The notes: a model not told the origin generated them from the letters alone. 64,000 nucleotides of DNA from Bacteroidales bacterium (GCA_016928305.1 JAFGKY010000053.1:51492-115491); one strand, 5' to 3'; positions 35,095-44,297 are shown, counted from the stretch's first letter. Numbers and translations: made by a program.

Positions 35095-35695
35095 AATATC
35101 ATTACTTCTCTTATCGGGAATATTGTCGGGCCTGACTGATCTCGATGGTCAGCTATTCCCGGATAGGGATTCTGCAAGATATTTGAACTATTTACCGGAT
35201 CACGTTATATTGCAATATGCCGGTGGAATAGGTTTTGTATCGGTTGGTACGGGTTATACCTTTTTCAATCAGAGGTTTGAATTATCCTGTTTTTATGGGT
35301 ATGTGCCGGAATGGTTTTCTGCAGAAGATCTGCACAGTGTATGTCTGCAATTATCCGCTAAATTGATACGTATTAAAATCAACCATGATATGGAAATATT
35401 GCCAATAAACTTTGGCGGTTTTGTCCATCATACCTTTGGGAAAGAATACTGGACACGATTACCTTCACATTATCCGGAGGACTATTACTTTTGGTCACCC
35501 GGACTGGTTCCGGGAATAATCCTGAGTATGGAAGTGAAAACAAAATTATTAAACTATGACAGACCTTCCTCGGGCATTTCGTTTTATGCCAATCTGGGAA
35601 GCAGATTTATATACATCGAAAACAAACTGGGCAATTCTTCAATTCCTTTCAAGGATATTATTGAGTTTGGTTTTGGAGTTGAAGTTTATCTTTAA
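35063..35695 (+). CDS. probable outer-membrane beta-barrel protein, unknown function
   Basis: A 210-residue protein with a good signal peptide (ISLLLLSGILSGLTDLDGQ) and a mature part of alternating hydrophobic and polar residues with frequent aromatic residues (YAGGIGFVSVGTGYTFFNQRFELSCFYGYVP, GISFYANLGSRFIYI), ending in FGFGVEVYL. The terminal aromatic/hydrophobic pattern fits a small outer-membrane barrel. I do not recognise the family. The 32-base overlap with the metallophosphoesterase gene suggests the two products act together. Confidence 0.7.
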   Translation: MIFLLKRWNFKISLLLLSGILSGLTDLDGQLFPDRDSARYLNYLPDHVILQYAGGIGFVSVGTGYTFFNQRFELSCFYGYVPEWFSAEDLHSVCLQLSAKLIRIKINHDMEILPINFGGFVHHTFGKEYWTRLPSHYPEDYYFWSPGLVPGIILSMEVKTKLLNYDRPSSGISFYANLGSRFIYIENKLGNSSIPFKDIIEFGFGVEVYL

Positions 35696-35766
35696 GATTA
35701 CTAAGTTACGAAAGCATTATTACGAATTTTAGTCTTTTATTAGTAATGCACACATACCACAGCATT

Positions 35767-35790
35767 GGTGCAAGCTTTGCAGCTTGTGCC
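35767..35790. repeat. hairpin GGTGCAAGCT-TTGC-AGCTTGTGCC
   Basis: A 10-bp stem (two G-U pairs) with a 4-base loop in the gap 35696-35959. It resembles short palindromes scattered in intergenic regions; no T-run follows. Nothing else is seen in this gap. Confidence 0.5.
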
Positions 35791-35959
35791 TGACAGGTGA
35801 CCTTTCATTTTATATTTCTGATTATGGTATGAGCTTCTCTAGCCAAAATATCTTCAGAATACCTTGATTGTTTTTCTGATTGGATATAAATTGTTTGTTT
35901 AAAAGATATAAATTAGCTGTTGAAGTAGGTTATCAGGACAGTAACTTTTAAATAAAAAA

Positions 35960-37579
35960 ATGAAACCAAAATTTCTGATCATTACTTGTTTTCTGTTTCA
36001 TTCATATGTTTTTTGTCAGGAACAACAGGTTTTGATTCGGTATGTTGATCGGATATTTGATACGATTAAGATAAATCCTGATATTCATTATTCCACTGCC
36101 CCGGCATTGAATAACAACCTGGTTGGTTTGGCTGCAGCTTTTGGTTATACCGTTCCCGATTTTAACATCCATCAGGGTGAGGGGAAAACAATCAGTCAGG
36201 ATTTATTTATGGACATATACATGCCACCAGAAGATGATACAGTTGTTAAGCGGCCGGCTGTTGTCTTTATTCACGGGGGTGCTTTTCTTTTGGGTTCGCG
36301 GTATAATGAAGATATGGTGGCTTTTTGCGATAGTTTTGCCCACCTGGGGTATGTAACAGCTTCTATTGATTATCGTCTGGGAATGGGATCAACCCTTACC
36401 ATCACAGGCTCCCTGCTCGATCCGCAGGTATCGGTTACCGTTGATGAGGAAAATGCTATACGGGCAGTTTACCGCAGCGTGCAGGATGCCAATGCTGCCA
36501 TGAACTATTTAAGGGCCAATGCTGGATTATACGGAATTGATCCCGGAAAAATTTTTATGCTCGGGAGTAGTGCAGGGGCATTTACAGCCATGCACAATGT
36601 ATACTTCGACAAAGACTCTGAAATACCGGCTGCCGCGAAAGGATATGATGATGGCCCCGATCTGGGTAGCTTGGATGAATACTGTCAAACCGATCATCCC
36701 TGGGTAAATAATGCTATGGTATCCTGCTGGGGGGCGATACAAAGCTCAGTCCTTATAGAAGATGATAACACACCTGTTTTTCTGGTTCATGGTACTGCGG
36801 ATAGTATCGTGCCCTTTTATAAGGATAAGCCCCTGAAAGGGCTGATCGATACCATTCCCGGGATATCACTCCAGGTAAATCTTCCGGAAGTGTATGGAAG
36901 CTATTGTATAGATACGGCGTTGGTGAACCGTGGTGTCATCCATGAAACCTATTTTGTTGAAGGTGCCGGGCATCAGTTCTATGGATTAGGAAACGGTTCG
37001 GGGCCCAATGCTTATTGGGATACCGTTTATGCCATGACCCGTGATTTCTTTTATGAACAGATCGTTCGTATTCCTTCTGTCTATATGCTAACTGCTGTTG
37101 CCGGTAATAATGGCAGCATTGATCCAGGTGCAGCATTTGTGAATCCGGGTAGTGACCATACCTTTACCATTTTCCCTGATGCCGGCTATACCATCGCCAC
37201 CGCAACGTACAATGGTACGGATGTGTTATCTTCACTCATACAGTCAGGAAACTATTTTACATTCACTGCATACGATGTTGCAGAAGATGGAGTTTTGGAG
37301 GTAACTTTTATGTACGTTTCATCACTAACCAATAATCAGCAATATAAAATAAAGGTATACCCAAATCCGGCAAATGATAATATTTTCATTGAAGTCGATG
37401 ATCCGGAAACGTTTAGTCTGGTCATAGTTGATCTGAACGGGAGAATTGTTTATGAAAAAGCTTTGTCAGGCAAGTCATCTTGTCTTGATCTGGAAAATAT
37501 AATGAACGGACTGTATACACTTAAACTGACTTCTGCCGAAAGAACGTATACCTGTAAACTGATTATTGCCGGCCGTTAA
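35960..37579 (+). CDS. T9SS-secreted alpha/beta hydrolase (esterase-like)
   Basis: A 539-residue protein with a signal peptide (LIITCFLFHSYVFCQ). The hydrolase domain has the oxyanion motif FIHGGAF, the nucleophile elbow GSSAGA with Ser204, the acid in VHGTADSIVPF and the histidine in VEGAGHQFYG. This places it among BD-FAE/carboxylesterase-like enzymes that may remove acetyl or feruloyl groups from glycans, or act on small esters. After about residue 370 comes a short repeat domain (VAGNNGSIDPGAAFVNPGSDHTFTI), like the bacterial InlB/divergent PASTA-like repeat, then a T9SS type A sorting domain (IKVYPNPANDNIFIEV, NGLYTLKL). Confidence 0.88.
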   Translation: MKPKFLIITCFLFHSYVFCQEQQVLIRYVDRIFDTIKINPDIHYSTAPALNNNLVGLAAAFGYTVPDFNIHQGEGKTISQDLFMDIYMPPEDDTVVKRPAVVFIHGGAFLLGSRYNEDMVAFCDSFAHLGYVTASIDYRLGMGSTLTITGSLLDPQVSVTVDEENAIRAVYRSVQDANAAMNYLRANAGLYGIDPGKIFMLGSSAGAFTAMHNVYFDKDSEIPAAAKGYDDGPDLGSLDEYCQTDHPWVNNAMVSCWGAIQSSVLIEDDNTPVFLVHGTADSIVPFYKDKPLKGLIDTIPGISLQVNLPEVYGSYCIDTALVNRGVIHETYFVEGAGHQFYGLGNGSGPNAYWDTVYAMTRDFFYEQIVRIPSVYMLTAVAGNNGSIDPGAAFVNPGSDHTFTIFPDAGYTIATATYNGTDVLSSLIQSGNYFTFTAYDVAEDGVLEVTFMYVSSLTNNQQYKIKVYPNPANDNIFIEVDDPETFSLVIVDLNGRIVYEKALSGKSSCLDLENIMNGLYTLKLTSAERTYTCKLIIAGR

Positions 37580-37593
37580 GATATTATCTTTCC

Positions 37594-37667
37594 GGGGATG
37601 TAGCTCAGTTGGCAAGAGCGTACGGTTCGCATCCGTAAGGTCGGGAGTTCGAATCTCCTCATCTCCA
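37594..37667 (+). tRNA. tRNA-Ala (anticodon CGC)
   Basis: A full cloverleaf can be drawn over 74 bases. The acceptor stem GGGGATG pairs with CATCTCC and contains the G3-U70 wobble pair that is the alanine identity element. D stem GCTC/GAGC, anticodon stem TACGG/CCGTA with loop TTCGCAT (anticodon CGC, reading GCG), T stem GGGAG/CTCCT with TTCGAAT loop. The discriminator base is A. The CCA end is not encoded and must be added enzymatically. It lies between the esterase and deoC on the same strand. Confidence 0.95.
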
Positions 37668-37710
37668 CTTTTAACTTCTTGGATTTTGTATTAAAAAAGC
37701 AATTTTATTT

Positions 37711-38427
37711 ATGGCTTTTATAAAAGAACTAGCCGGCATGATCGATCATTCGATCCTGCATCCCACCTTTACGGATGAGGTGCTGGAAAAGGAGTGCGCT
37801 GTAGCCAAAAAATTCGAAGTGGCATCTGTATGTGTCAAACCGTATATGGTTGCCAGGGCAGTTGAGTTTTTGAAGGGCACCGGTGTGGCAGTTGGTTGCG
37901 TTGTCGGATTTCCCCACGGCAACAGTACAGCTGCCGTAAAAGTTTTCGAAACCATACAGGCATGTAACGACGGGGCTGCAGAGATCGATATGGTGATCAA
38001 TGTCGGGAAAGCCCTTTCAGCTGACTGGGTATATGTTGAAAATGAGATCAGGGTGATTACTGCCATGTGCCATCAACACCTTGCCCTGGTGAAGATAATC
38101 TTCGAAACCGATTATGTGACGAACACGGAAGATAAAATCCGCTTATGCGAGATATGTACACGGGCAGAAGCCGATTTTGTCAAGACTTCTACAGGTTATG
38201 GATTTGTTAAACTACCCAATGGTGATTATAATTATAAGGGTGCGACAGTAAGTGATATCGAATTGATGAGGAAATATGCGGGACCAAATGTCCGGGTTAA
38301 AGCTGCCGGAGGTGTTCGTACGCTTGATGATCTGTTGAAGATGAAAGCTGCAGGGGCCAGCCGATGTGGTGCTACCGCTACAGAGGGGATACTTACAGAA
38401 GCAGTGAAAAGGTTTGGAAAAAAGTAA
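37711..38427 (+). CDS. deoC: deoxyribose-phosphate aldolase
   Basis: A 238-residue class I aldolase. The Schiff-base lysine is Lys158 in DFVKTSTGYG; the proton-relay residues Asp93 (EIDMVINVGK) and Lys197 (VRVKAAGG) are present, and the C-terminal phosphate-binding GAS-CGAT segment is intact. It splits 2-deoxyribose-5-phosphate into glyceraldehyde-3-phosphate and acetaldehyde in deoxynucleoside catabolism. No nucleoside phosphorylase or phosphopentomutase gene is nearby, so it seems to be a single gene here. Confidence 0.96.
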   Translation: MAFIKELAGMIDHSILHPTFTDEVLEKECAVAKKFEVASVCVKPYMVARAVEFLKGTGVAVGCVVGFPHGNSTAAVKVFETIQACNDGAAEIDMVINVGKALSADWVYVENEIRVITAMCHQHLALVKIIFETDYVTNTEDKIRLCEICTRAEADFVKTSTGYGFVKLPNGDYNYKGATVSDIELMRKYAGPNVRVKAAGGVRTLDDLLKMKAAGASRCGATATEGILTEAVKRFGKK

Positions 38428-38652
38428 ATATGATACTGACAGTATCTGAAAATGATAAGTAAAAGCTATCTTATCCTTTATTGTCCCCTGTCGGCATGAG
38501 AGTTTTTTCGAACAGGTTGTATTATGGAATAACAACAATGTTAATTGATAAAAAACAATTTAACGTCAATGGATTTCCTGGTTGGTTAGTTGGTTTTCAT
38601 AAATCTGATTATCTTTAATTCAATAATATAGTCATAATTACAATTTAAAACT

Positions 38653-40794
38653 ATGAATAAAAAAACGTTACTTTTTATCATTGCTGTCGGTTTTGTTTCT
38701 GCTGCCTGCAAAATAGGAACTCCAGAAAAGCAAGTCTATTCCATCCCGGAACTTACTTATCCCGTGACAGCAAAAGTTGATACAGCTGATAATTATTTTG
38801 GTACTGTTGTAAAAGATCCTTACCGCTGGCTCGAAAATGATACGGCAAAGGAAGTTGCTGCCTGGGTTAAAGAGCAGAACAATGTTACCGACAGTTTCCT
38901 TGCCATGATCCCATTCAGGGATAAGATCAAATCGCGCCTTGTAGAAACCTTCAATTATCCGAGAATCACGCGGGTTGTGCAGGCAGGAGACTATATCCTG
39001 TTTGCGAAAAATGACGGATTACAGAATCAATCGGTGATATACAGGAAGAAGGGAGAGGGAGGCCCGGACGAGGTATTTATCGATCCCAATACCTTATCTC
39101 CGGATGGGACTATTGCTGTTAATTTAATCGGCCTTTCAAAAGATAAAAAATATATTGCTTACACCAAATCAGTTTCCGGATCCGACTGGCAGGAGATTTT
39201 TGTTAAGGAGGTGGCTACCGGTAAAGATATGCCCGATCACCTGAGGCATGTAAAGTTCACAGGTGCGGCATGGTATGGGGATGGATTTTTTTACAGCCGC
39301 TATCCCGAGCCTGAAAAAGGAAGGGAATTACAAGCGCTGAATAAATATCACCGGGTATATTATCACCGGCTGGGTGAACCACAGGATAAAGACATCCTTA
39401 TCTATGAAGATAGAAAACACCCTCTGCGGTATCACAATGTTACCGTGAGCGAAGACCGAAAATACCTTTTTCTTTATGTATCAGAAGGCACCGATGGTTT
39501 TGAATGTCATTACAAACCGGTTGATTTGAAACTAGGGGGATTCATTCCTTTATTTACCGGATTTGATCATAAGAGTTCTGTAGTTGAAGTTCAGGAAGGA
39601 TTGTTTTACGTGCTTTCCGATATCGATGCACCCAACTACCGTCTTGTATCCATCGATCCGGAAAAACCGGATACGGAAAACTGGAAAGAGATCATCCCTG
39701 AAAAACAACACTTGCTCGAACAGGTCCATTCCATGGGAGGCAAGCTGTTTGCTCTGTATCTCGAAAATGTAAGTTCACACTTATACCAGTTTGACTTTGA
39801 CGGAAAACTTGAGAAGGAAATAGAATTCCCGGTGATCTGTTCTGCCGATATTCAGGATGGAAGTAAAGATGAATCCAGGTTTTATTATTCTTTTGCTTCA
39901 TTTACTTATCCGATGACAATCTATTCCTATGATGTTAAAACCGGAACCCAGGCCTTGTTTTTTAAGCCCGATGCAAAAATTGATCCTGAAGCCTTTGAGG
40001 TTCAGCAGGTATTCTATACAAGCAAGGACAGCACCCGGATTCCTATGTTTATTATGTATAAAAAAGGAATGAAACGGAACGGCAATAATCCCACCCTGTT
40101 ATACGGATACGGAGGATTTAACATTAGCGAGACTCCCTATTACTCCTCTTCGATTATTGCACTGCTTGAATACGGAGCTGTATTTGCAATCGCTAATCTC
40201 AGGGGTGGCAGCGAATACGGAGAATCATGGCATAAGGCAGGTATGCTCCTGAACAAACAAAATGTGTTCGATGACTTCATTGCTGCAGCTGAATATCTTA
40301 TCGGTGAGAAATATACTTCTACTTCCAAACTGGGTATTTACGGAGGATCAAACGGGGGACTGCTGGTTGGCGCCTGTATGAATCAACGTCCTGATTTATT
40401 CAAAGTGGCCATTCCGGCCGTTGGTGTTATGGATATGTTACGTTACCATAAATTCACCGTTGGATTTGGTTGGGTGTCCGAATACGGATCAAGTGAAGAT
40501 TCGGTTCATTTCAGCAATTTGTATGAATACTCACCCCTGCATAACATCAGGGAGGGGGTTGAATATCCTGCCACGCTTGTCACTACGAGCGATCATGATG
40601 ATCGTGTCGTACCTGCTCATTCATTTAAATATATTGCCACCCTTCAGGAAAAATATAAAGGGAAGAATCCGGTATTGATCCGGATTGAAACTAAAGCTGG
40701 TCATGGTGCCGGGAAACCGACATCTAAAATTATTGAGGAAACAGCCGACAAGTGGGGATTCTTCCTGTACAATACACAAACACCTGTGGAATAA
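38653..40794 (+). CDS. prolyl oligopeptidase (S9A), lipoprotein
   Basis: A 713-residue serine peptidase with a lipoprotein signal (LLFIIAVGFVSAAC, Cys20). The seven-bladed propeller spans about 75-430. The catalytic domain has Ser566 in GGSNGG, Asp649 in HDDRV with the substrate-binding Arg651, and His684 in AGHGAG. Known of the family: cleavage after proline in peptides of up to about 30 residues. The lipid anchor places it in the periplasm or outer membrane of a peptide-scavenging cell, together with the T9SS carboxypeptidase. It ends at a terminator. Confidence 0.95.
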   Translation: MNKKTLLFIIAVGFVSAACKIGTPEKQVYSIPELTYPVTAKVDTADNYFGTVVKDPYRWLENDTAKEVAAWVKEQNNVTDSFLAMIPFRDKIKSRLVETFNYPRITRVVQAGDYILFAKNDGLQNQSVIYRKKGEGGPDEVFIDPNTLSPDGTIAVNLIGLSKDKKYIAYTKSVSGSDWQEIFVKEVATGKDMPDHLRHVKFTGAAWYGDGFFYSRYPEPEKGRELQALNKYHRVYYHRLGEPQDKDILIYEDRKHPLRYHNVTVSEDRKYLFLYVSEGTDGFECHYKPVDLKLGGFIPLFTGFDHKSSVVEVQEGLFYVLSDIDAPNYRLVSIDPEKPDTENWKEIIPEKQHLLEQVHSMGGKLFALYLENVSSHLYQFDFDGKLEKEIEFPVICSADIQDGSKDESRFYYSFASFTYPMTIYSYDVKTGTQALFFKPDAKIDPEAFEVQQVFYTSKDSTRIPMFIMYKKGMKRNGNNPTLLYGYGGFNISETPYYSSSIIALLEYGAVFAIANLRGGSEYGESWHKAGMLLNKQNVFDDFIAAAEYLIGEKYTSTSKLGIYGGSNGGLLVGACMNQRPDLFKVAIPAVGVMDMLRYHKFTVGFGWVSEYGSSEDSVHFSNLYEYSPLHNIREGVEYPATLVTTSDHDDRVVPAHSFKYIATLQEKYKGKNPVLIRIETKAGHGAGKPTSKIIEETADKWGFFLYNTQTPVE

Positions 40795-40818
40795 TTTATT
40801 ATAGCTATTATCATGAAT

Positions 40819-40860
40819 AATACCCCGAAGGAGTTTTCTACTCACTACCGGGGTATTTTT
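40819..40860. terminator. Rho-independent terminator between convergent genes
   Basis: Perfect 9-bp stem AATACCCCG (40819-40827) / CGGGGTATT (40849-40857), followed by TTT. It can serve both the oligopeptidase gene and the minus-strand gene ending at 40863. Confidence 0.85.
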
Positions 40861-40862
40861 CA

Positions 40863-42428
40863 TTATGGCAATTTTCTATCAAAAACTTTTACAAGTCCTC
40901 TTAAAACTCCTATATACGCACTGTTATCAGGCCCAAGGGTAATGGGTGCCCAGTTATTATCATACGATACTCCGGTTCCGGTGAGGATTTCAAATTGTGT
41001 TTCCCCGGTTTCAAAATCAATCGCTGAAAGATAGTAGGCATCGATGCCACGACCGGCTGAAGGATCTTTTGCATAGACATATACAAGACCGTTTTGAAGG
41101 GATACTTTGGGTACGGTGGTTTGTGAGATTATCGGATTACACCAGACTACCTCTGCCTTTCCCGTTTCCTCCGAAAAGTCTACACGGGCAACACCACCGG
41201 CTCCGGTGCGCCCGCATTGCATATTCGTAAAAAGATCATAGCCATAATTATTTTCCACGATGAGAGAGTTGCCGACACCGATAAGTGAGTTATCGGTCGT
41301 ACTTTTCCCTGCTTCAAAAACGGGTGCTTTACAGATCAAACGATTCCCTGAAAAATCCATTTCACGCCGGTACACCAGTATATGGATCCGCGGATCGGCA
41401 TTATCGGCAATGGCAACATATTTTTCTCCCAGCAGCGTGGGTGTGGTACCTGAACCCGGTGTAAGAGAACCTGTTTTCCTGAGCGAAGCCCTTTCATAGG
41501 TCTCACGCCAGGCTATGGAAGGCTGATCTGTGACAGAATCAATACGGATTCCGTACATGGCGTGATCGGATACAATATATGCACCATACCTGTCGATGAC
41601 GAATGAGTTTTGTATCTCCTCCTTATCCAGGCATATTGCCGCTGTATTTCCGGTATTCGGATTGAACACACCGATCATCCCAAGCCGGGATACAAACCAA
41701 TACCTGTTCTCCCAGTCAGGAAGGACAGCAGTAATTGCATCATCCGGTCCGTTATACCGTTCAAGCAAATCAGCAAGAGCATATTTTTGAACGATTTCAA
41801 ACTGAACATGATCGTTCTGCCTCACCTGAGCAATAATCTTAAGATCCTGGTTTGCATCAACCAGCACTGCGCGATCTTTGTTATCCAGAAAAAAATAAGC
41901 ACCACCGGAAGTATCATTCATTATTCTCCGGATATTGAGAGACCGGTTTGACTTCCGGCCGGGCAGACTAATTTTTGCCAGTGTTTTCAGATTATACGGC
42001 GATAGCAATAACAATGCAAATTCATTAAACGAACCGAAGACAGCGACGATATTGCCTTTGCTGTCGAAAGCAACACATGCACATTCACCGCCAAATGCGC
42101 CATGTGCATAACTTATTACATTCGGATGGATGCCAAGCGGTCCGCCACGCGGATGCGCTCCTGAAGCATATGCATCGACATGCATGGTGGCTGAATTGGT
42201 ACAGGCAAGATAAGGATGGTATGGACTGCCGTTTATAGATATAGGTCTTGGATTGGCCGGTGATCCTTTACATGAACGTACCTTATCATATCCCCGGCCT
42301 TTTGGAATTGCAGGAGGATTGCCAGAGGAATAAGGTCGGTAATTATAAATAAGAAATGCAATTATCAGCAAAACGAGAGAGGCAAAGAGTATTAATAATC
42401 TTTTGAGGTATTTTTTATATCGGTTCAT
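40863..42428 (-). CDS. membrane-anchored beta-propeller protein (PQQ-like), unknown function
   Basis: A 521-residue protein. An N-terminal membrane helix (LLILFASLVLLIIAFLIYNY) is followed by a Cys-containing segment and repeated blades with the pattern of PQQ-like propellers (FGSFNEFALLLLSPYNLKTLAKI, VGVGNSLIVENNYGYD, LVYVYAKDPSAG, NSAYIGVLRGLVKVF). I chose the ATG at 42428, one base after the aldo/keto reductase stop codon; a further 17-codon extension is possible. Because the spacing is one base, the two genes are translationally coupled and probably act in one pathway. No quinone-binding residues can be verified by eye. Conserved Cys pairs near the start (residues about 50-130) might form disulfides. 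Confidence 0.75.
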   Translation of the reverse strand: MNRYKKYLKRLLILFASLVLLIIAFLIYNYRPYSSGNPPAIPKGRGYDKVRSCKGSPANPRPISINGSPYHPYLACTNSATMHVDAYASGAHPRGGPLGIHPNVISYAHGAFGGECACVAFDSKGNIVAVFGSFNEFALLLLSPYNLKTLAKISLPGRKSNRSLNIRRIMNDTSGGAYFFLDNKDRAVLVDANQDLKIIAQVRQNDHVQFEIVQKYALADLLERYNGPDDAITAVLPDWENRYWFVSRLGMIGVFNPNTGNTAAICLDKEEIQNSFVIDRYGAYIVSDHAMYGIRIDSVTDQPSIAWRETYERASLRKTGSLTPGSGTTPTLLGEKYVAIADNADPRIHILVYRREMDFSGNRLICKAPVFEAGKSTTDNSLIGVGNSLIVENNYGYDLFTNMQCGRTGAGGVARVDFSEETGKAEVVWCNPIISQTTVPKVSLQNGLVYVYAKDPSAGRGIDAYYLSAIDFETGETQFEILTGTGVSYDNNWAPITLGPDNSAYIGVLRGLVKVFDRKLP

Positions 42429-42429
42429 T

Positions 42430-43926
42430 TTATGCAATGGAAAGCATTTCTGTCTCTGCCCTGTTCCCTTGTCTGTCAACGGTTATCACTTTGTATTCTG
42501 CTTTTCCGCTGGCTTCAACGGTATCATTGTATACAAAGGGTATTTTTGTTGTTTGCGGAGTATGCGGGACCTCACTGATCTTTTGATCATTTTTCCAGAT
42601 TTCATAACATTCAATAGGACTGCTTCCTGCATAGGCTGTATCCCAGGTGAGTATGATCTGCCGGTTGCCCGATTTTTCAATTTTCACATTGCGGGCTGCA
42701 GTAAGACCTCCCTTTTCCATCTGAAAATAATTGGTCTTCCCCTCTTTTACCTTGTTAGCTGTATGCTCGATGGAGGTTCTGTCCGTTTCACTCAGTCCGC
42801 CGGGTTTAATCTGTGCAGCAGCAATATTTTGCGTAAGCTGACATTCCAGAGGATTGTCAGTAATCTGTCCGATGCCGATAATAACTGTGCTTACTCCGGG
42901 CGTAGTGAGGGAATATTCTATCAGCGGCCTGAAGGGAAGGTCCTTGCTTCCGACCTGACGGACAACATGTGAGGATTGGTTTGACCAGTGGGCACCTTTC
43001 GTGTACATAGCCCCGTCGGCAAATACTTTCATGCCGATGATGCCCATGTTCTTTGCGGCGGCTACCGGTATAACGTTATGCTGCATGTTAAAATTCAGCT
43101 TATCATTTGCATTAATGGCGACCAGCAATCCTTCAACCAGGTTATCCTTGTCACGTTGTATCAGGTCCATCATCACCCCGGCATCGTAGTGACCTGAAAA
43201 CCCAACATGGCGGATAAGCCTTTCTTCCTTTGGATTTAAGCCGGTGTAATTGGTACCGTCCCTGTAATCACGCAAAGCGGCCAGTGCGCCGATCTTTTCA
43301 GCCTTGCTGTCAGTACCGTAAAGGCCTTCGTAAACAGCATCCACATCGGCTTTACTGGTAATACTGTGAAGCAATACCATATCAAGGTAAGCTCCTGAAG
43401 GATAATACCCTTTGCCGTCGCCAAACATAAGGGAAAGACTTCGTTTAACATCGTCAATGGTATGTGAACCAGGCTCACCATTGGTCCAGTTTCTGACTCC
43501 CTCCAGGTTCAGATCACCTTTGGCAATGCGGATATGCGTTTTGGAAGTCAGGAATATAGATCTCCTCAGTCTCTCGTTGTATCCTGAAATACCGGGGATC
43601 AGTCCCAGCTTCCGGAAAGCCCTTCCGTAATTCATCTGACTGGATCCGTACAAGTTTGATGTATCGAAATAATTGACTTTTTTATCAAACGCTTTTAAGA
43701 TGATGGCAACCGGATCGACGTCATCCGGGGTCCACTGGATGGAAGCCTGCCCTCCCAGGCCAAATGTGGTAACCTCATGGCTCAGATTGCCAAAACTTCG
43801 GGTCATTAAACCCTGCCTTGTTTTAAATCCTGATAAAGCAGGAACAAGACTAATTCCCACCGCTGCCGTTGCGGATGTTTTTATAAAATCCCGGCGGTTG
43901 ATGTTTCTTTTCGATCGTATATTCAT
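42430..43926 (-). CDS. Tat-exported aldo/keto reductase with C-terminal fibronectin-like domain
   Basis: A 498-residue protein. The N-terminus has a twin-arginine signal (NRRDFIKTSATAAVG). The aldo/keto reductase barrel shows the tetrad: Asp in FDTSNLYGSS with the catalytic Tyr, Lys in LTSKTHIR, and His in MVLLHS. The barrel extends to about residue 380 with VSTVIIGIGQ near its C-terminal part. Residues about 400-498 look like a fibronectin type III domain (RQIILTWDTAYAGSSPIECYEIWKNDQK). NADPH-dependent enzymes exported by Tat are usual when the cofactor is loaded in the cytoplasm. Coupled with the anchored propeller; substrate unknown. Confidence 0.85.
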   Translation of the reverse strand: MNIRSKRNINRRDFIKTSATAAVGISLVPALSGFKTRQGLMTRSFGNLSHEVTTFGLGGQASIQWTPDDVDPVAIILKAFDKKVNYFDTSNLYGSSQMNYGRAFRKLGLIPGISGYNERLRRSIFLTSKTHIRIAKGDLNLEGVRNWTNGEPGSHTIDDVKRSLSLMFGDGKGYYPSGAYLDMVLLHSITSKADVDAVYEGLYGTDSKAEKIGALAALRDYRDGTNYTGLNPKEERLIRHVGFSGHYDAGVMMDLIQRDKDNLVEGLLVAINANDKLNFNMQHNVIPVAAAKNMGIIGMKVFADGAMYTKGAHWSNQSSHVVRQVGSKDLPFRPLIEYSLTTPGVSTVIIGIGQITDNPLECQLTQNIAAAQIKPGGLSETDRTSIEHTANKVKEGKTNYFQMEKGGLTAARNVKIEKSGNRQIILTWDTAYAGSSPIECYEIWKNDQKISEVPHTPQTTKIPFVYNDTVEASGKAEYKVITVDRQGNRAETEMLSIA

Positions 43927-44030
43927 CTCAGGGAGTTTTAGTGTTGAATAAATTTACGATAATGTTTCATGAAATCAACATAATAAGTGGCATCATTTCC
44001 ATTTAACAAAAACTGGAAGAAGTTGTTTAC

Positions 44031-44062
44031 ACCCTGGCAGGGTACCCCCACCCTGCCAGGGT
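44031..44062. repeat. palindromic hairpin repeat ACCCTGGCAGGGT / ACCCTGCCAGGGT
   Basis: A perfect 13-bp stem with a 6-base loop (ACCCCC), the second member of the family at 23458-23489. It lies 11 bases past the stop codon of the HTH gene. No T-run is present. Confidence 0.85.
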
Positions 44063-44073
44063 GGTTGGGTGGG

Positions 44074-44271
44074 TTATTCATATTTTCTGAATTTTTTGTC
44101 CATGCTTTCCAGAAACCATTTATCGATCATCGACTTTTTGAAACGCCATTCCTTACCCAGCTTCGCAGCCGGAATCTTCTTTTCCTGCGCCCAGGTGTAA
44201 ATGGTCTGTGGTTTTACCCTGAGGTATTCAGCCACCTCTTCAAGTGTCATTATTTTATCCTTGTCGTTCAT
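44074..44271 (-). CDS. small MerR-like helix-turn-helix (excisionase-type) DNA-binding protein
   Basis: A 65-residue protein, nearly all one winged helix: MTLEEVAEYLRVKPQTIYTWAQEKKIPAAKLGKEWRFKKSMIDKWF carries the HTH_17 signature (L-x-x-E-V-A-x-x-L-x-V-x-x-x-T-I-Y-x-W, then G-x-x-W-R-F). Such proteins are labelled excisionase-like but are often plain regulators. No integrase, recombinase or att site is visible. An alternative start lies at Met8. It is followed on the same strand by a hairpin repeat and preceded 26 bases upstream by a membrane protein gene, so regulation of that gene is plausible. Confidence 0.85.
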   Translation of the reverse strand: MNDKDKIMTLEEVAEYLRVKPQTIYTWAQEKKIPAAKLGKEWRFKKSMIDKWFLESMDKKFRKYE

Positions 44272-44297
44272 GATTTTGCCTGAAAGAATGTATCGGA

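Noticed and set aside
37594..37667. tRNA 3' end as a prophage attachment site
   Set aside because: No integrase or duplicated tRNA end is visible in the neighbourhood.
44074..44271. Excisionase-like protein as evidence of an integrated element
   Set aside because: No recombinase, att repeats or other mobile genes; this HTH family is common among plain regulators.
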